From contig NC_033631.1 of NCBI RefSeq assembly GCF_001540865.1, forward strand, positions 3,086,924-3,150,923: a stretch of 64,000 nt of DNA. The letters are read 5' to 3'. The DNA is from Ananas comosus (lineage: Eukaryota; Streptophyta; Magnoliopsida; Poales; Bromeliaceae). The notes beneath the pieces were generated by a model. The model saw only the letters and a program-made list of their open reading frames with translations. It searched no databases and had not been told where the DNA came from. Position 1 is the stretch's first letter. Every line of letters begins with the position of its first letter. The translations under genes and the position numbers were made by a program. This document shows, piece by piece, positions 46,846 through 59,625 of this stretch.

Positions 46846-47429
46846 CTTCCAAAGGCAGAGTGATCTAACTATTCCTATTACTTTGTTGAAGAGAGAAAGA
46901 GGAACCTAATTTATGGTGTAGCAATTAAAAATTAAGCCTTTTTTTTTTCTGGATGAAAAAACATTTTGATTGATATTTGAGTATTTGTTTTAGTATCAAG
47001 ACTTGGCAGTTGACTTTTCTCGTAGAGTTAGTTATTCCAACCATGGGCTTGGAAAAATTGTGGCCGGCCCTACCTAGCTACTAAAATCATGTTCTATATT
47101 CTATATTCTACTAGGCATGAAATTATTGCTTGAACCGGCTTATCTGCAATACTCATGCACCGCAATCAATATTTGCTGATAGTTTTGAAGATACAATTTA
47201 CAATATCTTAAATTATCCATGTATGAAAAATCAAAGTTTTGATTGAAAACCTATCATAAAGAAATTATTAAGGCTACAAATTAAGTTAATGGTATAAAAA
47301 GAGATATCTTTCCATATTGCTTGTTTCCGTGAGCTATAACTTCTCATGCATATCTTGCTGACTTGGTTAAATGTAATTTATATAGTCTTATCAGAAACTG
47401 AAGAAGCATATCTATATATACCTCCACCC
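46846..47429. promoter_or_regulatory. Upstream region of the receptor kinase
   Basis: About 580 bp, AT-rich, before the Tat element C starts. A CCATAAATTA on the minus strand at about 46905-46914 is a weak TATA candidate. Element C at 47430 limits the native promoter to this interval. Confidence 0.35.
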
Positions 47430-48122
47430 TGTTGGCCCCATAAAAGTAGTGCCACACGGTAGAGCAGCCCGAGCCATGTGAGTGATACGTGTTACACCTG
47501 GAGCTAGAAGCCACATGCCTAAAATGGAAAGACTGTTTGGGCGGGATGCGGTTGAAGACGTGGAGGAAGGAGTTTGTGGCCAACAAGAAATCGGCCGAAG
47601 CATGACCCGAGGAAATAGGGATGTGGCCAAATAAACCTCCACGACGGGATTAGCTCAAATAATGTCAGGCGGGATTATAAATAAGAAAAAGCACGCCTGA
47701 AAAAAGGGTCCTTCGCACGAGCAAGAAACCACAACAAATTTCAATTCCTTTCTTTATGGCATTTATAGTTTTCCTATGAGTTAGTTTCAGTAGATTTCCT
47801 TTTTAGTTGCAGTAGATTTTTTTGTTAATTTTTCGTAGTTAAGAGCGTGATAGAGTAGGGTTAGGGTTAGATTAATTTTATCTCCATAGTAACTTTTGTA
47901 ATCTCAACTTTATCTTTTTTTGATAAATACAAGCCACTCAGCTCATTCAACTGACTTTGTGAATAGTTGTGGAAGAATCCGGCTGAGCCGATCCTTGCTC
48001 GACCTGTTAGTGGCGCACTCGAGGGTCACATCAGGAGCCGACTCACACCCTGAGGAGAAACTTGACCCGCTCAACACCTTGACCCGATCTGTCTCGCCCG
48101 ACATTCTATTCCTAGCCTAGTA
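47430..48122 (+). repeat. Element C 5' LTR
   Basis: 693 bp, beginning TGTTGGCCCCATAAAAG, with a TATA box (TATAAATA) at 47676-47683. The end CTAGCCTAGTA is a decayed CCCAGCA. A primer-site-like TTTAGCACGCCTGGTG follows at 48126-48141, similar to that of element B. Confidence 0.85.
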
Positions 48123-48175
48123 ATTTTTAGCACGCCTGGTGAAATACGCTCAGGTATATCCCAGTTTTTCTCTCA

Positions 48176-50250
48176 TGGCTGATGATAACACAATGAACTT
48201 CCGAAATAGGGTCATTCCTAGGCCCTCAGGGAATGACTAGGCCAGTAGCGCCGAAAATATGAATGAGTATTAGGTGGCGCTACAGGCTGGGGTGAAAATA
48301 TTGGGCACTCGGTTCATCAAGAGTCAAGCTTGACTTAGGCATTTGGGCAAATGACCCGAATCTTGCAGATGGTAGATCAAAATAGTCATCAAATAGTATT
48401 GGTTGCCATCACAACCTCTAATGAAAATATAGCTCGTATCGGATAGCTGCTAGCCCGAAACAAGCAACCTTATGGGGGTCCACAAAGGCCCCTAATCACG
48501 TCGGTGCAACAGAACCCAGTCGCACCGATGGTCCCACAGACACAACCCCAAATAGTGCCTTCTGGGCTGCCTATAGGCCGGTGAATGTAAATGCAAGCCC
48601 TCAGCTAGAAATTGCATTGGGTTTATCTTCTCCACCTTCTTTGCCTGTTTATTAGCCCAAAACATGGGTGCGAGGGCTGGGGGGTAGGGCCCCAATGTAG
48701 TGCAGAGACTTAATCCTGTAGTACAAAACTATATGCCGCCTCTAGGGCCGAATGGAATGCCGGCCCTAACCCCCGCAGTGGGGAATAATAAGCTGTATGC
48801 TCAAATAGAAGAGGCAATCTGGAATACATTTGGTGTAGGGGCAAGGCCGGCGATGTGGCATGTATTTAGGTCCCTTTATCCAGTTAATATTGATGTGGAA
48901 CATCTGTATCCAATAAAGTAGAAGATGCCGAAGTTCGACAAGTTCTTGGGTGAAGAGACTGAAAATACTATGAAACATGTAGCTCTCGGTTCACGGCCTA
49001 ATGCAGAGAAATGAAACTTCACTTGTTTAACACGCTGTTAACCAAGACGGCATTTACATGGTACACAAGCTCACCCGTCAATTCCATCCGAGATTAGGAC
49101 GAGTGGGAGCAAAAATTTCATGAATAGTTTTACAGATTGGAACCTGAATTATCAGAGGCCAATTTGGCTTTATATAGATAGAAGTCGGGTGAAACGGTCG
49201 ATAAGTACTTGAACCATTTCAAAACGGCCAAAAACCAGTGTTTCATGAGGATGCCGAAATCTGAGTTCGCCAAAATGGTGTTCAATGGTCTGCATTTTAA
49301 AATAAAGGACCATTTCGAAAGTAAGTATTTTCCTAACTTATTTGATCTGGGCGTTTGGTCGCCTAATATGAGCAATTTCAAAAAGAAAATGATGATGATC
49401 GGCAGCGTTGGAGCTGAAACAAAGAATGGAACAAGAAGAAATAGAAAAACTTCTCTTTACTCAAAGTGGGATTGGCTCATGAGGAGCCGAACACCTTCAG
49501 CAGGACTGAGGACTCGGCTGATGGAGCCGAGATGTATGCGGCAGAGATGATAAAGGACCGTCTATCTTATAAGTGTGCGCTACTTAAGCCAGCTAAGGCT
49601 AGCGATTCTAAAACATGAATTATGGTGTTCATTTATTCATTTGATATTGCCAAAACTGACCAGATATTCGATTCATTGCATAAGGAGGGCAAAATCAAGC
49701 TCCAAGAGGGTCAAATGTTGCCCTTTGGAGATGAGTTAAAGAGAATGAAGTATTGTAAGTGGCACCACTTCTGGAGCCACGGGACTAATGATTACACAGC
49801 CTTTAAGAGGCAGATACAAAAGAAAATAAATGAAGGTCGGTTGGTTTTCGCCGACCATGAAAATAAGAAAATGAAATTTGACCAAAACCTCTTTCCTATG
49901 TAAGTTAACATGGTGGATGTCAAGGGGAAGAAGCCACTTTAGGAGGACAAATTTCAGGAGTGCGTGGCTAAGCTGAGAAGAATGTTTCGGCTTTGCATCA
50001 AGTGCAAGGATGAAATAACATGCCAAGATTGGAAAAGAATAGTATGCAAGATGAAGGCATACGGAGAATGGAAGGAATTCATAGCCTTCCCTGAGGAATG
50101 GAAGGACTTAATTACTCGAGAATGTCAGTCACCCGAACTAGTTTTTGGAGAAAGCCTCCAACAATTCCAAAGAATAAGTGGACCATGGGAAGGACCGGAA
50201 GGACCTGTTGCTCAGAATGGTCCTGAAAGAGTACTATCAAACGAATGAGA
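48176..50250 (+). pseudogene. Element C gag, degenerate
   Basis: It starts MADDNTMNFRNRVIPRPSG, parallel to element B gag, then meets stops within 25 codons. Recognisable blocks are a region of about 48700-48921 (EEAIWNTFGVGARPAM), the gag core through frameshifts at 48925-49400, KTDQIFDSLHKEGKIKLQEG at 49650, and CKWHHFWSH at 49760. The segment order matches B. It is dead coding sequence. Confidence 0.85.
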
Positions 50251-50739
50251 GAACTAGCTGAGAGGGTCACCCAACACGACCTTTCGACACTCAACAGAGG
50301 AATTAGGGATATCAGCCCACATAGCATCAGGACCCACGGCCGATACTCGAACCATAATTTAAAGGAATGACCGAGGGAGACATAGAGGTCCTTGATCGAA
50401 GGTTAGTGAATGAGCTCAACATTTAGCCATTGTCGAGACCGTGGAAAATAAGAGAAATCCTAAAAAAGCACCTTAGGATGGTAAAGATGCCGGCAAACGT
50501 GCAAGTTGAGCAGTGTTTCACGACCAAGGCAGTGGCCAAATGGTATGGGCCGGTGCTGATGAAGACACAAAAATGACGACAATAGAGGGTGCGGGTTGAG
50601 ATAAGACACTACTGGAAAAAAGCAAAAGGGATGAGGATGAACACGTGAAAATAGCCTGCGCAGTGGTTGTCCCCTTGACCTATAAAGAATGTCAATGAGG
50701 CGGATGGCTCAAGTCCCTTACTATCGTTGAAATACCAGG

Positions 50740-51880
50740 TGGAGCAGTCAACTGCAATAGCGCTGAGAAGAAAGTTAGGCTGGAGGAGAAAATTGCTTCT
50801 CTTAAGACCATCATCAAACGAGAGCGATATCCACCCAAGGAGAGAGAAGTTAGGCTGGAGAGTGAGTCTTCGGCCGATGCAGTGAGATGGTTCGATGAGA
50901 AAAAATAGAGGACCAAAGGAGTTGCATCCGAAGGAAGTTCTACTGACGTGGGCATGGTATATGCGTTGCCATGTTCGTTCCAGAAAGAGTTAGAAGAGGC
51001 TGAGGAGCTGCCCCAATATGAAGAGGGGTTGGACGTAGCCCAACTCCAGCTTGAGGATGTCAAGGCGGTTGATGCGGTGATGTTCGAAAAGCCATTAGCC
51101 CTGCAAACCAGTTTTGTTAGACCTTTGTACATTAAAGCCTTGATAGAGGGACGACTGTGGCCTAACTCCCGCTCGAGGATGTCAAGGCCCAACTCCAGCT
51201 CGAGGATATCAAGGCGGCTGAAGCAGTGATGTTTGAAAAGCCATCGGTGCTGCAAACCGATTTTGTCAGGCCTTTGTACATTAAGGCCTTGATAGAGGGA
51301 TGGCCTGTTGGCCTAGTAATTATACACGGCGAGGCTATGGTGAATGTTATGCCCATGTCATTTTTCAAGAAGTTGGGCAAGAGAGAATATGAGCTCAAGC
51401 CCACCAACGCAACCATGACAGACTTCACGAAAAGCGGTCAGCAGCTGCGAGGGGTATGACAACCGAACTGACGGTTAGATCTAAGACTCTCCGAACAACC
51501 TTCTTTGTGGTGGATGCCAGCAGCCACTACAATTTGTTGTTAGGGTGTGATTGGATCCACGCCAACATGTGTATACCCTTGACTCTACTCGGGAAGTTGT
51601 TCCAATGGGCCGGAGAGCGTAATGAGTAAATCGCAGCCGAAGGAAGGCTGTAGGTGGTTGATGTGAATGTGGAAAGCATCGATCATGTGAACCGGGCTGA
51701 GGTCGACCAAAATCAGATCTCATTCATTCGGGTCACCGAGTAAGGAGTACAACAGGTACTCCAAAAAGAGATAGAAGAACTGGCGGCCACCGAAAAGTCG
51801 CTGGTTTGGTTAAAATGGAATGTCAGGAGTCATGAGCTGAGACTCTAAACGAGCTTCGGCATTAAGCACTGAGCACAGGA
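50740..51880 (+). pseudogene. Element C protease region, with an internal tandem duplication
   Basis: A linker at 50770-50890 resembles B (LKTIIKRERYPPKEREVRLE). Two successive copies of the pre-protease block follow (about 51038 and 51187, period 149 bp). Next come the active-site region, where B's DGG has become HGE, and NVMPMSFFKKLGK. A frameshift at about 51459 precedes a remnant of the second loop near 51535. The altered active site alone would disable it. Confidence 0.8.
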
Positions 51881-51916
51881 GTCGGCCACTTCAAGAGGTC
51901 AGTCGTTGCGGTCAAT

Positions 51917-54170
51917 GTGAAAATTGAAGCAAATAATTTGGCCCAAAGTGCCGATGGTAAGAATGATGATTCAGCTCAAGGGGCCGATGGTAAGAAGAAG
52001 GGACAGCCTGAAGAAGATTTGGCCGTCAAGGCCGAGAAAAGCAAGCCCAACGAAATAACATCATCGGCCGACAAGCTAGACAAAAAAGAAGGATCAGCCT
52101 CGAAAAATCAGGCCAAAACAGGTTTCATGGAAGAATCACTGATCAATGTCGGGGAGAAGTGGTTGGAGACTTAAGACCCACTGGTTGAAGTGAATCTAGG
52201 GATGGATTAGAACAAACAGCCGACCTTCAACAGCACAAGACTTTTAGCACAGCAACAAGGGGAGTTGATCGAGTTGCGAAGAAAATATAAGGAGTTGAGA
52301 AGAAATGCCAAGACTTAACCAAAAGATTGTAGAGTATAGACTCCCTATAAAAAAAGGAGTTAGGTTTTATAAACAGTCAGCTTGTAGGTTTGAACCGAGT
52401 ATCGTAATGCAAATAAAATATGAAATTGAAAAACTTTTGAGAGCCTGTTTTATTTGAGTGGCTCGTTATGTCGATTGGGTATCCAACATTATTCTGGTCT
52501 GAAAGAAAAACGGAAAACTTAGGGTTTGTATCGATTTTAGGAACCTGAACATGGCTACGCCCAAGGACGAATACCTTATGCCTATAACTGATATGCTAGT
52601 GGATGCCACAGCCGATCATGAAATCTTATCCTTTATGGATGGTCATACTGACTACAATCAAATATTTATAGCCGAAGAAGGTGTATCAAAATGCCTTTCA
52701 GATGCCCGAGGTCCATTGGAACTTTTGAATAGATAGTGATGCCCTTCGAATTAAAAAACGTTGGGGCCACTTACCAGCGCACCTTGAATTTTATCTTCCA
52801 TGATCTGATCGGTAAAATTTTGGATATATTGACGATATTGTAGTAAATTCCAAATCTTAGACCGGTAATTGGGTTGATTTAAAATTAGCCTTCGAACGCA
52901 TGAGAAAATACAATCTAAAAGTGAAATTTCTGAAATGCGCATTCGGGATGTCAGTTGAAAATTTTCTCGATTTTCTGGTTCATCAGAAAAGGGATCAAGA
53001 TAGACAAGAATAAGGCAAAGCCAATTATAAAACTATCGCCACTCAAAACGAAAAAGAAATTGCAGAGCTTACCGAGAAAAATAAACTATTTGAGGTGATT
53101 CATATCAAATCTACCCAGGAGTATAGGGTTATTTACTCCATTACTTCGGCTAAAGAATTAGGAGAAATTCTTATAGACGAAGGAGCACCAAGAGGCCTTC
53201 AAAAACGTTAAAAGATATCTGGTAAAACTCTCGGTGCTTATCCTTTCTCAATACGACTAGCCGATGAGACTGTACATCTCGGCTGCGGAGGAGAACTTGG
53301 GGTGTTTGCTAGCTCAAGAAAATGATTTAAAAGAGGATCAAACAATTTATTATCTCAGCCGATGTTTGCTAGATGTCGAAAGATGCTATTCGACAATAGA
53401 AAAGCTGTGTTTGGCATTATATTGTGCCTACACTAAGCTGAGATACTATATTCTATTTGTCGAGATGTCGGTTGTTTGCAAAATCGACCATATAAAGTAT
53501 ATGTTGTTGAAACCAGTTTTAATGGGGAGAATAGGACATTGGATGTTAACTTTGTCCGATCCCAACTACGTCCCGACAAAGGTCAGTAAAGGTCAGGCAA
53601 TAGCTGACATTTTGGCCAGTCACCCCTGTGTCGAAGTTGAAGGGCCAAGCCAAAACCTAGTTGGTCTTCGACCGTGGACATTTTATTTTGATAGGTCCAG
53701 GACATCCGACTCGGTAGGAGCCGGAATAGTCATACGATCACTTGAAGGCAAAACTTTTTAGTTTTCTTTCGAACTAAATTTTGTTTGTTTCAACAACCAA
53801 GCCGAATATGAGGCTTTAATAATTGACCTCAAAATTTTAAATGAGTTAGGAGCACAATTTATAGTCGTTATCGGTGACTCACAGTTAGTGATCAAGTAAG
53901 TGGTCGGAGAGTACTATTGCGAAAGTCCTAATCTGCAGAACTACTTGAGTAAGACGGTAGAGTTGCTTAACAGATTTAGGGAGGCAGAGTTCATGCACCT
54001 GTTGAGAGAAGAAAACGAGCAAGCAAACGAGTTGGCTCATTCGACTTTAGGGTATAAAAAGCTGAGAAAGATGAGCCTGGTCAAAGTTGACAAGAGATTG
54101 TTATCATTGATTTACACACGAGAATCAATGATGATCACCCCTGTCGGGATACAGTATGATTAGACAATAC
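51917..54170 (+). pseudogene. Element C reverse transcriptase and RNase H, degenerate
   Basis: 51917-52174 is a Lys/Glu-rich linker. The RT is seen at about 52310-52960: VCIDFRNLNMATPKDEY and DGHTDYNQIFIAE. The catalytic loop near 52825 is damaged by an indel but keeps DDIVV. The connection KKELQ and YLR region lies near 53050-53110. RNase H follows at 53264-53761 (YISAAEENLGCLLAQEND, YYLSRCLLDVERCYS, YFDRSRTSDSVGAGIVI), with its C-terminal part at 53900-54163. It carries several stops and shifts. Confidence 0.85.
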
Positions 54171-54224
54171 CTCTAATTGATTTTCTCAACGATCCGAATA
54201 GACAAGCCAGCTATCAACTGTGAA

Positions 54225-55435
54225 GGAAGACACTCAGTTATTGTTTATTAAACGGACAGCTTTATAGAAAAATAGCTGAAGAAGTGCTTCTAAAATGTTA
54301 AGGAACCGATGAAGCCCTGAAAGTCACGAGTGAGGTCCATAAAGCCTTGGAAGTCGCGAGTGAGATCCATAAAGGGTTGTGAGGTGCATACTTGGTCAAA
54401 AAATAATTGAGATGGACAATTCGGCATCTGGGATACTACTGGCCGACTGTGCACGAAAACTACATATGGTATGCCAAACGTTTTCAATTCCACAGGCTAG
54501 TGCAAAAGGTGCCGACTCTGAGATGCATGCGATTATCAAGCCTTAACCATTCCATGATTGAACTATGGATATAATTGGAGAAATTCAACCGAACTCCTCA
54601 ACTGGATACAGATTTCGGATAATGGCCCTGGATTGCTTTACCAAATGGGTGGAAGTAAAACCTATGAGAATGGCCACTCAAAAAGACATCATAACATTCG
54701 TGGGAGATTCCATCATCCATCACTTTGGAATTCCCGAAACGATTACAACCGACAAGGGAACGATGTTCACAGATGAGCAGTTCTTGAGATTTTTAGAGTC
54801 AAGGCAGATCAAGCTCTTAAATTCACCATCTTATTATGCACAGACCAATGGACAGGCCGAAGTAGTAAATAAGGTTATTATAAACACAATGAAATGGTAT
54901 ATTAGAAAACATTCGAGAAAGTGGAATGAGAAGCTTTTGGAAGTATTGTGGGAATCTGAACAACTATTAAGACAGTGACAAGGGTCATGCCTTTTCGGTT
55001 GGTCTATGGTCACAAGACCATGCTGTCGGTTGAAGTGATGGTCCTTTCCTTTAGAATCGAAGGACAAAAAAGATTGTTGGCTAAAAAATGCGAACTCTTG
55101 ATGTACGAAAATTTAGATGAAACCGACAAGACTCAGTTATTGGCACTTGATCATTTGAAAACATACCAAAGCCGAGTGAGCAACGCATACAACAAGAGGT
55201 CAGGGCTAAATCTTTCAAAGTGTGGGGACTTAGTGTTAAAGCTAATATTGTCGATCAGTCGAAAAGCCGACTGTACAGAAAACAGTCTCCGAATTGGGAA
55301 GGGTTATTTCAGGTATACAAAGTCGCTAGAGGCAATGCATACTCCTTAAAAATGTTAGGAAAATCAAAAAATAACAAGCCGATCAATGAAAAGTACTTGA
55401 AAGAATCTTACCTTTCCGCATGGAAAGAAAAATAA
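54225..55435 (+). pseudogene. Element C integrase, degenerate
   Basis: The zinc-binding N-terminus is partly readable near 54330-54500 (EVHKGL, RHLGYYWPTVHENY). The second Cys pair is damaged. The catalytic core at 54565-54978 keeps the DDE residues in context: the first Asp near MALDCFTKWVEVKP, the second in ITTDKGTMFTDEQF, and the Glu in NGQAEVVNKVI. A frameshift follows. The C-terminal part at 55220-55435 (PNWEGLFQVYKVARGNAYSL) is the GPY/F-like module. It would insert cDNA into host DNA, but this copy is not translatable as one protein. Confidence 0.85.
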
Positions 55436-55573
55436 AATATTATCATAAAATAAAGATCAAAATTTGTTACAGTCGATATATAAAATCCGAAAGATCATGA
55501 CAACAAATCTTTGAGTTGGTTTCAATCATTTTCTAAGTTGGACTGACTTGGTTGGTTGCATACTTCCTCTGTT

Positions 55574-58500
55574 TCATGGTCGGATGGATTTGATAAAGGC
55601 GGGAGTGGTGATCATGGATTGCCACTTCCTCATCCTCCTTGGCCCGGTACTGCACTTAGAGAGAGTCAAGCTCGAGTGACGTGCAGGCCAAAGTCTTTTT
55701 TGCTTCGGCAAGCTCTCCATGAGTTGGGGAACCCTCTGTTGAAGGGCTAGCTTTTGGTCGTTTAAGTCTCTGCTCTGTTTGTTGAAGTCGGTTAAAAGAA
55801 CTACCAACTAAGTGGCCTTCATCTTGCAAGAGCTGACCAATGAAAAATGGACATCCAAGGTGGCATATTCGATCGAGCTGAGTTGAATTTTGAGCCAAGG
55901 AAGGAAGAACACTGTGTTAGATGTATGCCCTAGAAGCCAACCAGGCCGACACATGTATTCTTTCTAGGACATAATTTTGTATTTGATTTTAAAATATTAT
56001 GAATAACTTTGGGTTTTTATTTCCATTCATGTTGTGTATGTGTCCATGAATCGTCCAAGGAATTAATAAGATGATGNACACTGCTGTGCAGTTGCAAGCA
56101 TTCATCTAATTTTCTCTGGGTGTTAGCCGATACAACAATTAGTAGGTCCTCCTTTTAGTTGGATGTGGGACTCAAGGTGGCTAATTCTTGAAGAAAAACT
56201 GCCAAAGTCTCCTTTGATCCACCAATGGATGTAGGATCGTCGGGTGCTAGCTCAAGAACAAGAGTCGAGGTTTCGATCGAAGGTTCATTAGTGGAAGCCA
56301 AGATAGTTCCCTCTCTTATCCTGATTTTCTCCTCTTCTTGCTTCTTTTCTTCCTCCTTTATCTTTTTTTTTTTTCCTGTCGTCTCTTTCTTCACGAGCTT
56401 CTTAGGGAGCTCACCTATCCCGACAAAAAATCTCTACCTTAAATTTTGATGCGAGCTCAGCACTAGAAATTCCCACCGAAGCCCTGCCAGAGGACGATGA
56501 CTCTTCCAGTTGTTGGGCCGCTGGGTCATGCAGTAAGAATGGTAGGGGTGCTCCAGCTAGGGAGTGAGGAGGAGAAGTAGAATCAATAAAAATGGGCCGA
56601 GGACCTAACTCGGCCAATGACGAAGCTTACTATGGGCTCTTCTCAGCAAGGACCTGCTTGGGAGAAGTCCCTGTCAGGGCTGATTCAGGTCCTTCCTCGG
56701 CCGTGATAGAAGTAGGGACCGAAGGAGTTTGAGCCGAAGGTACTACACTAGAGGTCGGCTCCTCAAAGGGTGGTTGCTCCTCGATTGATGTGGGGGCAGG
56801 CTTAGAGCGAAGCTTGCTCACAATTAATTTTCACCGTTTTTGCTGCAGCGGAGGAGCCGAATGAGTGGCTGCTATTGTCCCTTTTTTTGTGCACCGGACC
56901 TAAGGATCGAAAATACAGAGTAGTTGAGGAATGTGAGAAAATGAGCCAAAAAACATAGCAAAAGTAGATGTCCTATAAGAAGAAAGACATACCGCTTGGG
57001 GACGAGGGAAAGCAGCTGCCTCCTTGTTGGAATTCTTGCTCAAATCCTCTCGCTCCGAGGAGGCGGGCGCGGCTTCTTTGCTTTTGGAAGTGCCAGCTGA
57101 AGCATATGAAGGCGGAATGAATTAAGGAGAAGAGGTACAAACAAAATGGGATTGAAGAAAAAAACGAAATACCCTCTGTATGGTGGAGGTAGCGAAAGCG
57201 ATTTGTTAGGAACATGACAAACACCCCCTCACAAAAGCTATCCCATGCGAGCCGTAACCTTCTGTTAATCTAGTACGATTCGGCCAAAAGTCTATAGGAG
57301 TGATAAGCGCCTAAGCCGATTCCCCATAGTTGAAATCTGATCTGCTTAGGGGGATGAGAGCGAGAAGTATTGGTTGTGAAAAATTTGAGCACCAAGAGTG
57401 GTTGGATCAAACCAAACCAACGCACCATAAAATGAGGGCAGTAAACCTTCGTGCTCAACGTCAGCTTGGAGCAGGTTTTCAGGCCAACATGGAGATCTCG
57501 TGGGGCCAGAAAAGAGTACTAGACTTCGGACTATTCACTGGTATTGGAAGAGGCCATCTGGTGCTTCAAACCGCACGATGAACCATGGCGGGCTTATTAG
57601 TCACTCTTCGAAGGGGGCCCAGTTGATGTGGTGTTAGTGGTCCTTGGAATAGAAGACCCAGAAGTAAATCAGTATGTCGGTAGGCTGGCCTGAAGTGAAG
57701 GTCTCTAGATAGCCACAAGACGTCGCATTGCCGAACCAAAAATTATGCTGCTTTTTGACGATAGCAGCTTGATCGACTTGAAAATCTCTCGGTAAGGAAA
57801 CGAGTGAAAATACAAGTCGAGGGCCAACTTTTCGCTGTAGGCCAATGCAACGGCAATAGGGACAAAGTCTCGATTGATCTTCCGCGATTGAGTACAAAAG
57901 AGATTATGGCAGAGCTAGTAAAAGAGAAAGGAGGTGTGCTACTTCATGGTAGGATCAAGGCTTGGCCTGTGAACCGCCACATAAATTTAGTGTAGGTCCC
58001 TCTTCGAGTCCAGAAGAGCCTCAAACTCTGTCACGCCATCGAGGTTATAAACCATGGATAGGATGGTGCCATCAAGGCAGATACCAAGGATCGTCGCCTG
58101 ATCGAAAAGGGTCAGTGTGAAAGGCCCCGACCAGAAGTGGAAAGTATTTGAAGTAGAGGACCAAAAATATAAAGCTGTAGCAAGAAGAGGATTATTGGCT
58201 TGAGGAGAGTTCCTTAATAGTTGGATGGCATCATAAATTCTGACTTCATGCCACAAGAAAGCAAAGGTTCCTTCGACTCAGTCCAACCAAGCTAGGTATG
58301 CATCCGAGACGCTAGGCCAGATTGGAAGGTTTTTCCCTAATGACTTCGAGGAGGACCAGGAATGGAGATGAACAGTATCCGCCATCAAGGGAAGCCCTTT
58401 TATAGAAAAAGAAAAGACGTCATCCTCAAGAGGCCCCATGAAGGTAGGGTTGAGGACAATGCGAGCAAGGTTAACTATGGATGGCTTCAAAAGATAGAAG

Positions 58501-58658
58501 TTGACGTTAGGAGAAGAAGGAAGAGAAGGAATCTGAGCCATCGAAGAAGAAGAGTCGAGAGGAAAGAGTCGAGGAGGAAGAATCGATAAGAGGCACAAGG
58601 AAGACGAACCCGTCGGAGGAAAGTTTGAAATATAGTTTCGATGATAACGAGGTGACAA
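55574..58658 (-). pseudogene. Element C antisense ORF block: plant mobile domain, Pro-rich linker, coiled coil
   Basis: The minus strand starts at the ATG at 58541 (an in-frame extension reaches 58658). The N-terminal domain to about 57990 reads AYLAWLD, a stop, FLWHEVRIYDAIQLLR, SNTFHFWSGPFTLTLFDQAT and GICLDGTILSMVYNLDGV. This matches the plant mobile domain pattern of W/F-G-P-F-T-L-T-L followed by a G-hydrophobic-DG step. Decayed sequence follows to about 57000, then a Ser/Pro/Thr-rich part (56411-56821) and a Lys/Glu and Leu/Gln-rich coiled-coil-like part (55574-55898, 56155-56394). It lies opposite to gag-pol between integrase and 3' LTR. Several stops break it. Related domains occur in plant MAIN-like nuclear proteins. 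Confidence 0.75.
55915..56078 (+). mobile_element. Fragment of a copia-type LTR with collapsed remainder
   Basis: It begins TGTTAGATGTATGCCCTAGA, a start typical of some copia LTRs. CACTG flanks it at 55910-55914 and 56079-56083. The N at 56077 stands where the end should be (N then A, fitting CA). Most of the element is probably missing at the N. It interrupts the antisense ORF block of element C. Confidence 0.65.
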
Positions 58659-58908
58659 CAGCTATTAAATGCCCTAATTAATGCCCTAGATAAGATGAAA
58701 GGACGCGAAAAATTGTACCTACAAAGGATGAAATTAAGTACAAAATGGCCAAAGGCATGGTTTGTTGAGGCTGTTTGATGAAAAAGGCGATATGACCGAT
58801 AGAGACGGCAAATCTCAACCGTTGAGCTCACGGTATTCAATCTCAGCTGTTGAATAAAGCAACATCAATAACACGAAACGACTGTTCAAAAGACTGCCAA
58901 GAGGGCAC

Positions 58909-59620
58909 TGTTGGCGCCATAAAAGTAGCGCCATGTGGTAGAGCAGCCTGAGCCACGTGAGCGAATTAACAAAGGCAAAATATAAAACAACATGTAGTAC
59001 ACTCGAAGCTAAAAGATGCACGCCTAAAACAGGAAGATGGTTTGGGCTGGATGCGGTTGAAGACGTGGAGGAAGGAGTTAGTGGCCAACAAGAAATCGAC
59101 CGAAGCATAACCCAAGGAAATAGGGACGTGGCCATGCAAATAAACCTCCACGATGGTATTAACTCAAATAATGCCATGCAGGATTATAAATAAGAAAATG
59201 TGTGCATGGAAAAGACGTCCTTCACACAAGTAAGAGACCACAATAAATTTTGATTTCTTTCTTTATGGCATTTGCAGTTTTTCTAAGAGTTAGTTTTAGT
59301 AGATTTTCTTTCTAGTTGCAGTGGATTTTCTTGTTAATTCTCCATAGTTAAGAGCGTGGTAGAGTAGGGTTAGGGTTAGAGTTTATCTCCGTAGCAACTT
59401 TTGTACCCTACTTTATCGTTTTTTTCGATAAATTCAAGCCATTCGTCTCATTTAGCCGAGTTTGTGAATAGTTGTGGAAGAACCCGATTGAGCGCGCCGA
59501 TCCCTCCTAGGTCAAATCGTTTGACCTGTTGGTGGTGCACTCACACCCTGAGGAGAAACTTGACCTGGTCAACACATTGATCCGGTCCGTCTCACCCCGT
59601 ATTCGGTTCCTGGCCCAGCA
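58909..59620 (+). repeat. Element C 3' LTR
   Basis: 712 bp, TGTTGGCGCC to GGCCCAGCA, with a TATA box at 59185-59192. A purine-rich tract (AAGAGGGCAC, 58899-58908) precedes it. It is followed by the CACCC duplication. Confidence 0.85.
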
Positions 59621-59625
59621 CACCC

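Larger units (their letters stand above)
47430..59620 (+). mobile_element. Tat-lineage Ty3/gypsy retrotransposon C (complete length, degenerate)
   Basis: LTRs are 47430-48122 and 58909-59620, with TGTTGGC...CCCAGCA ends. The exact duplication CACCC lies at 47425-47429 and 59621-59625. The order is gag, protease, RT, RNase H, integrase, then an antisense ORF block, which is the Tat layout. At 12.2 kb it is close to the length element B would have. Each coding domain carries several stops and frameshifts, so the copy is dead. LTR divergence is higher than in B. A copia LTR fragment is nested at 55915-56078. Confidence 0.9.
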
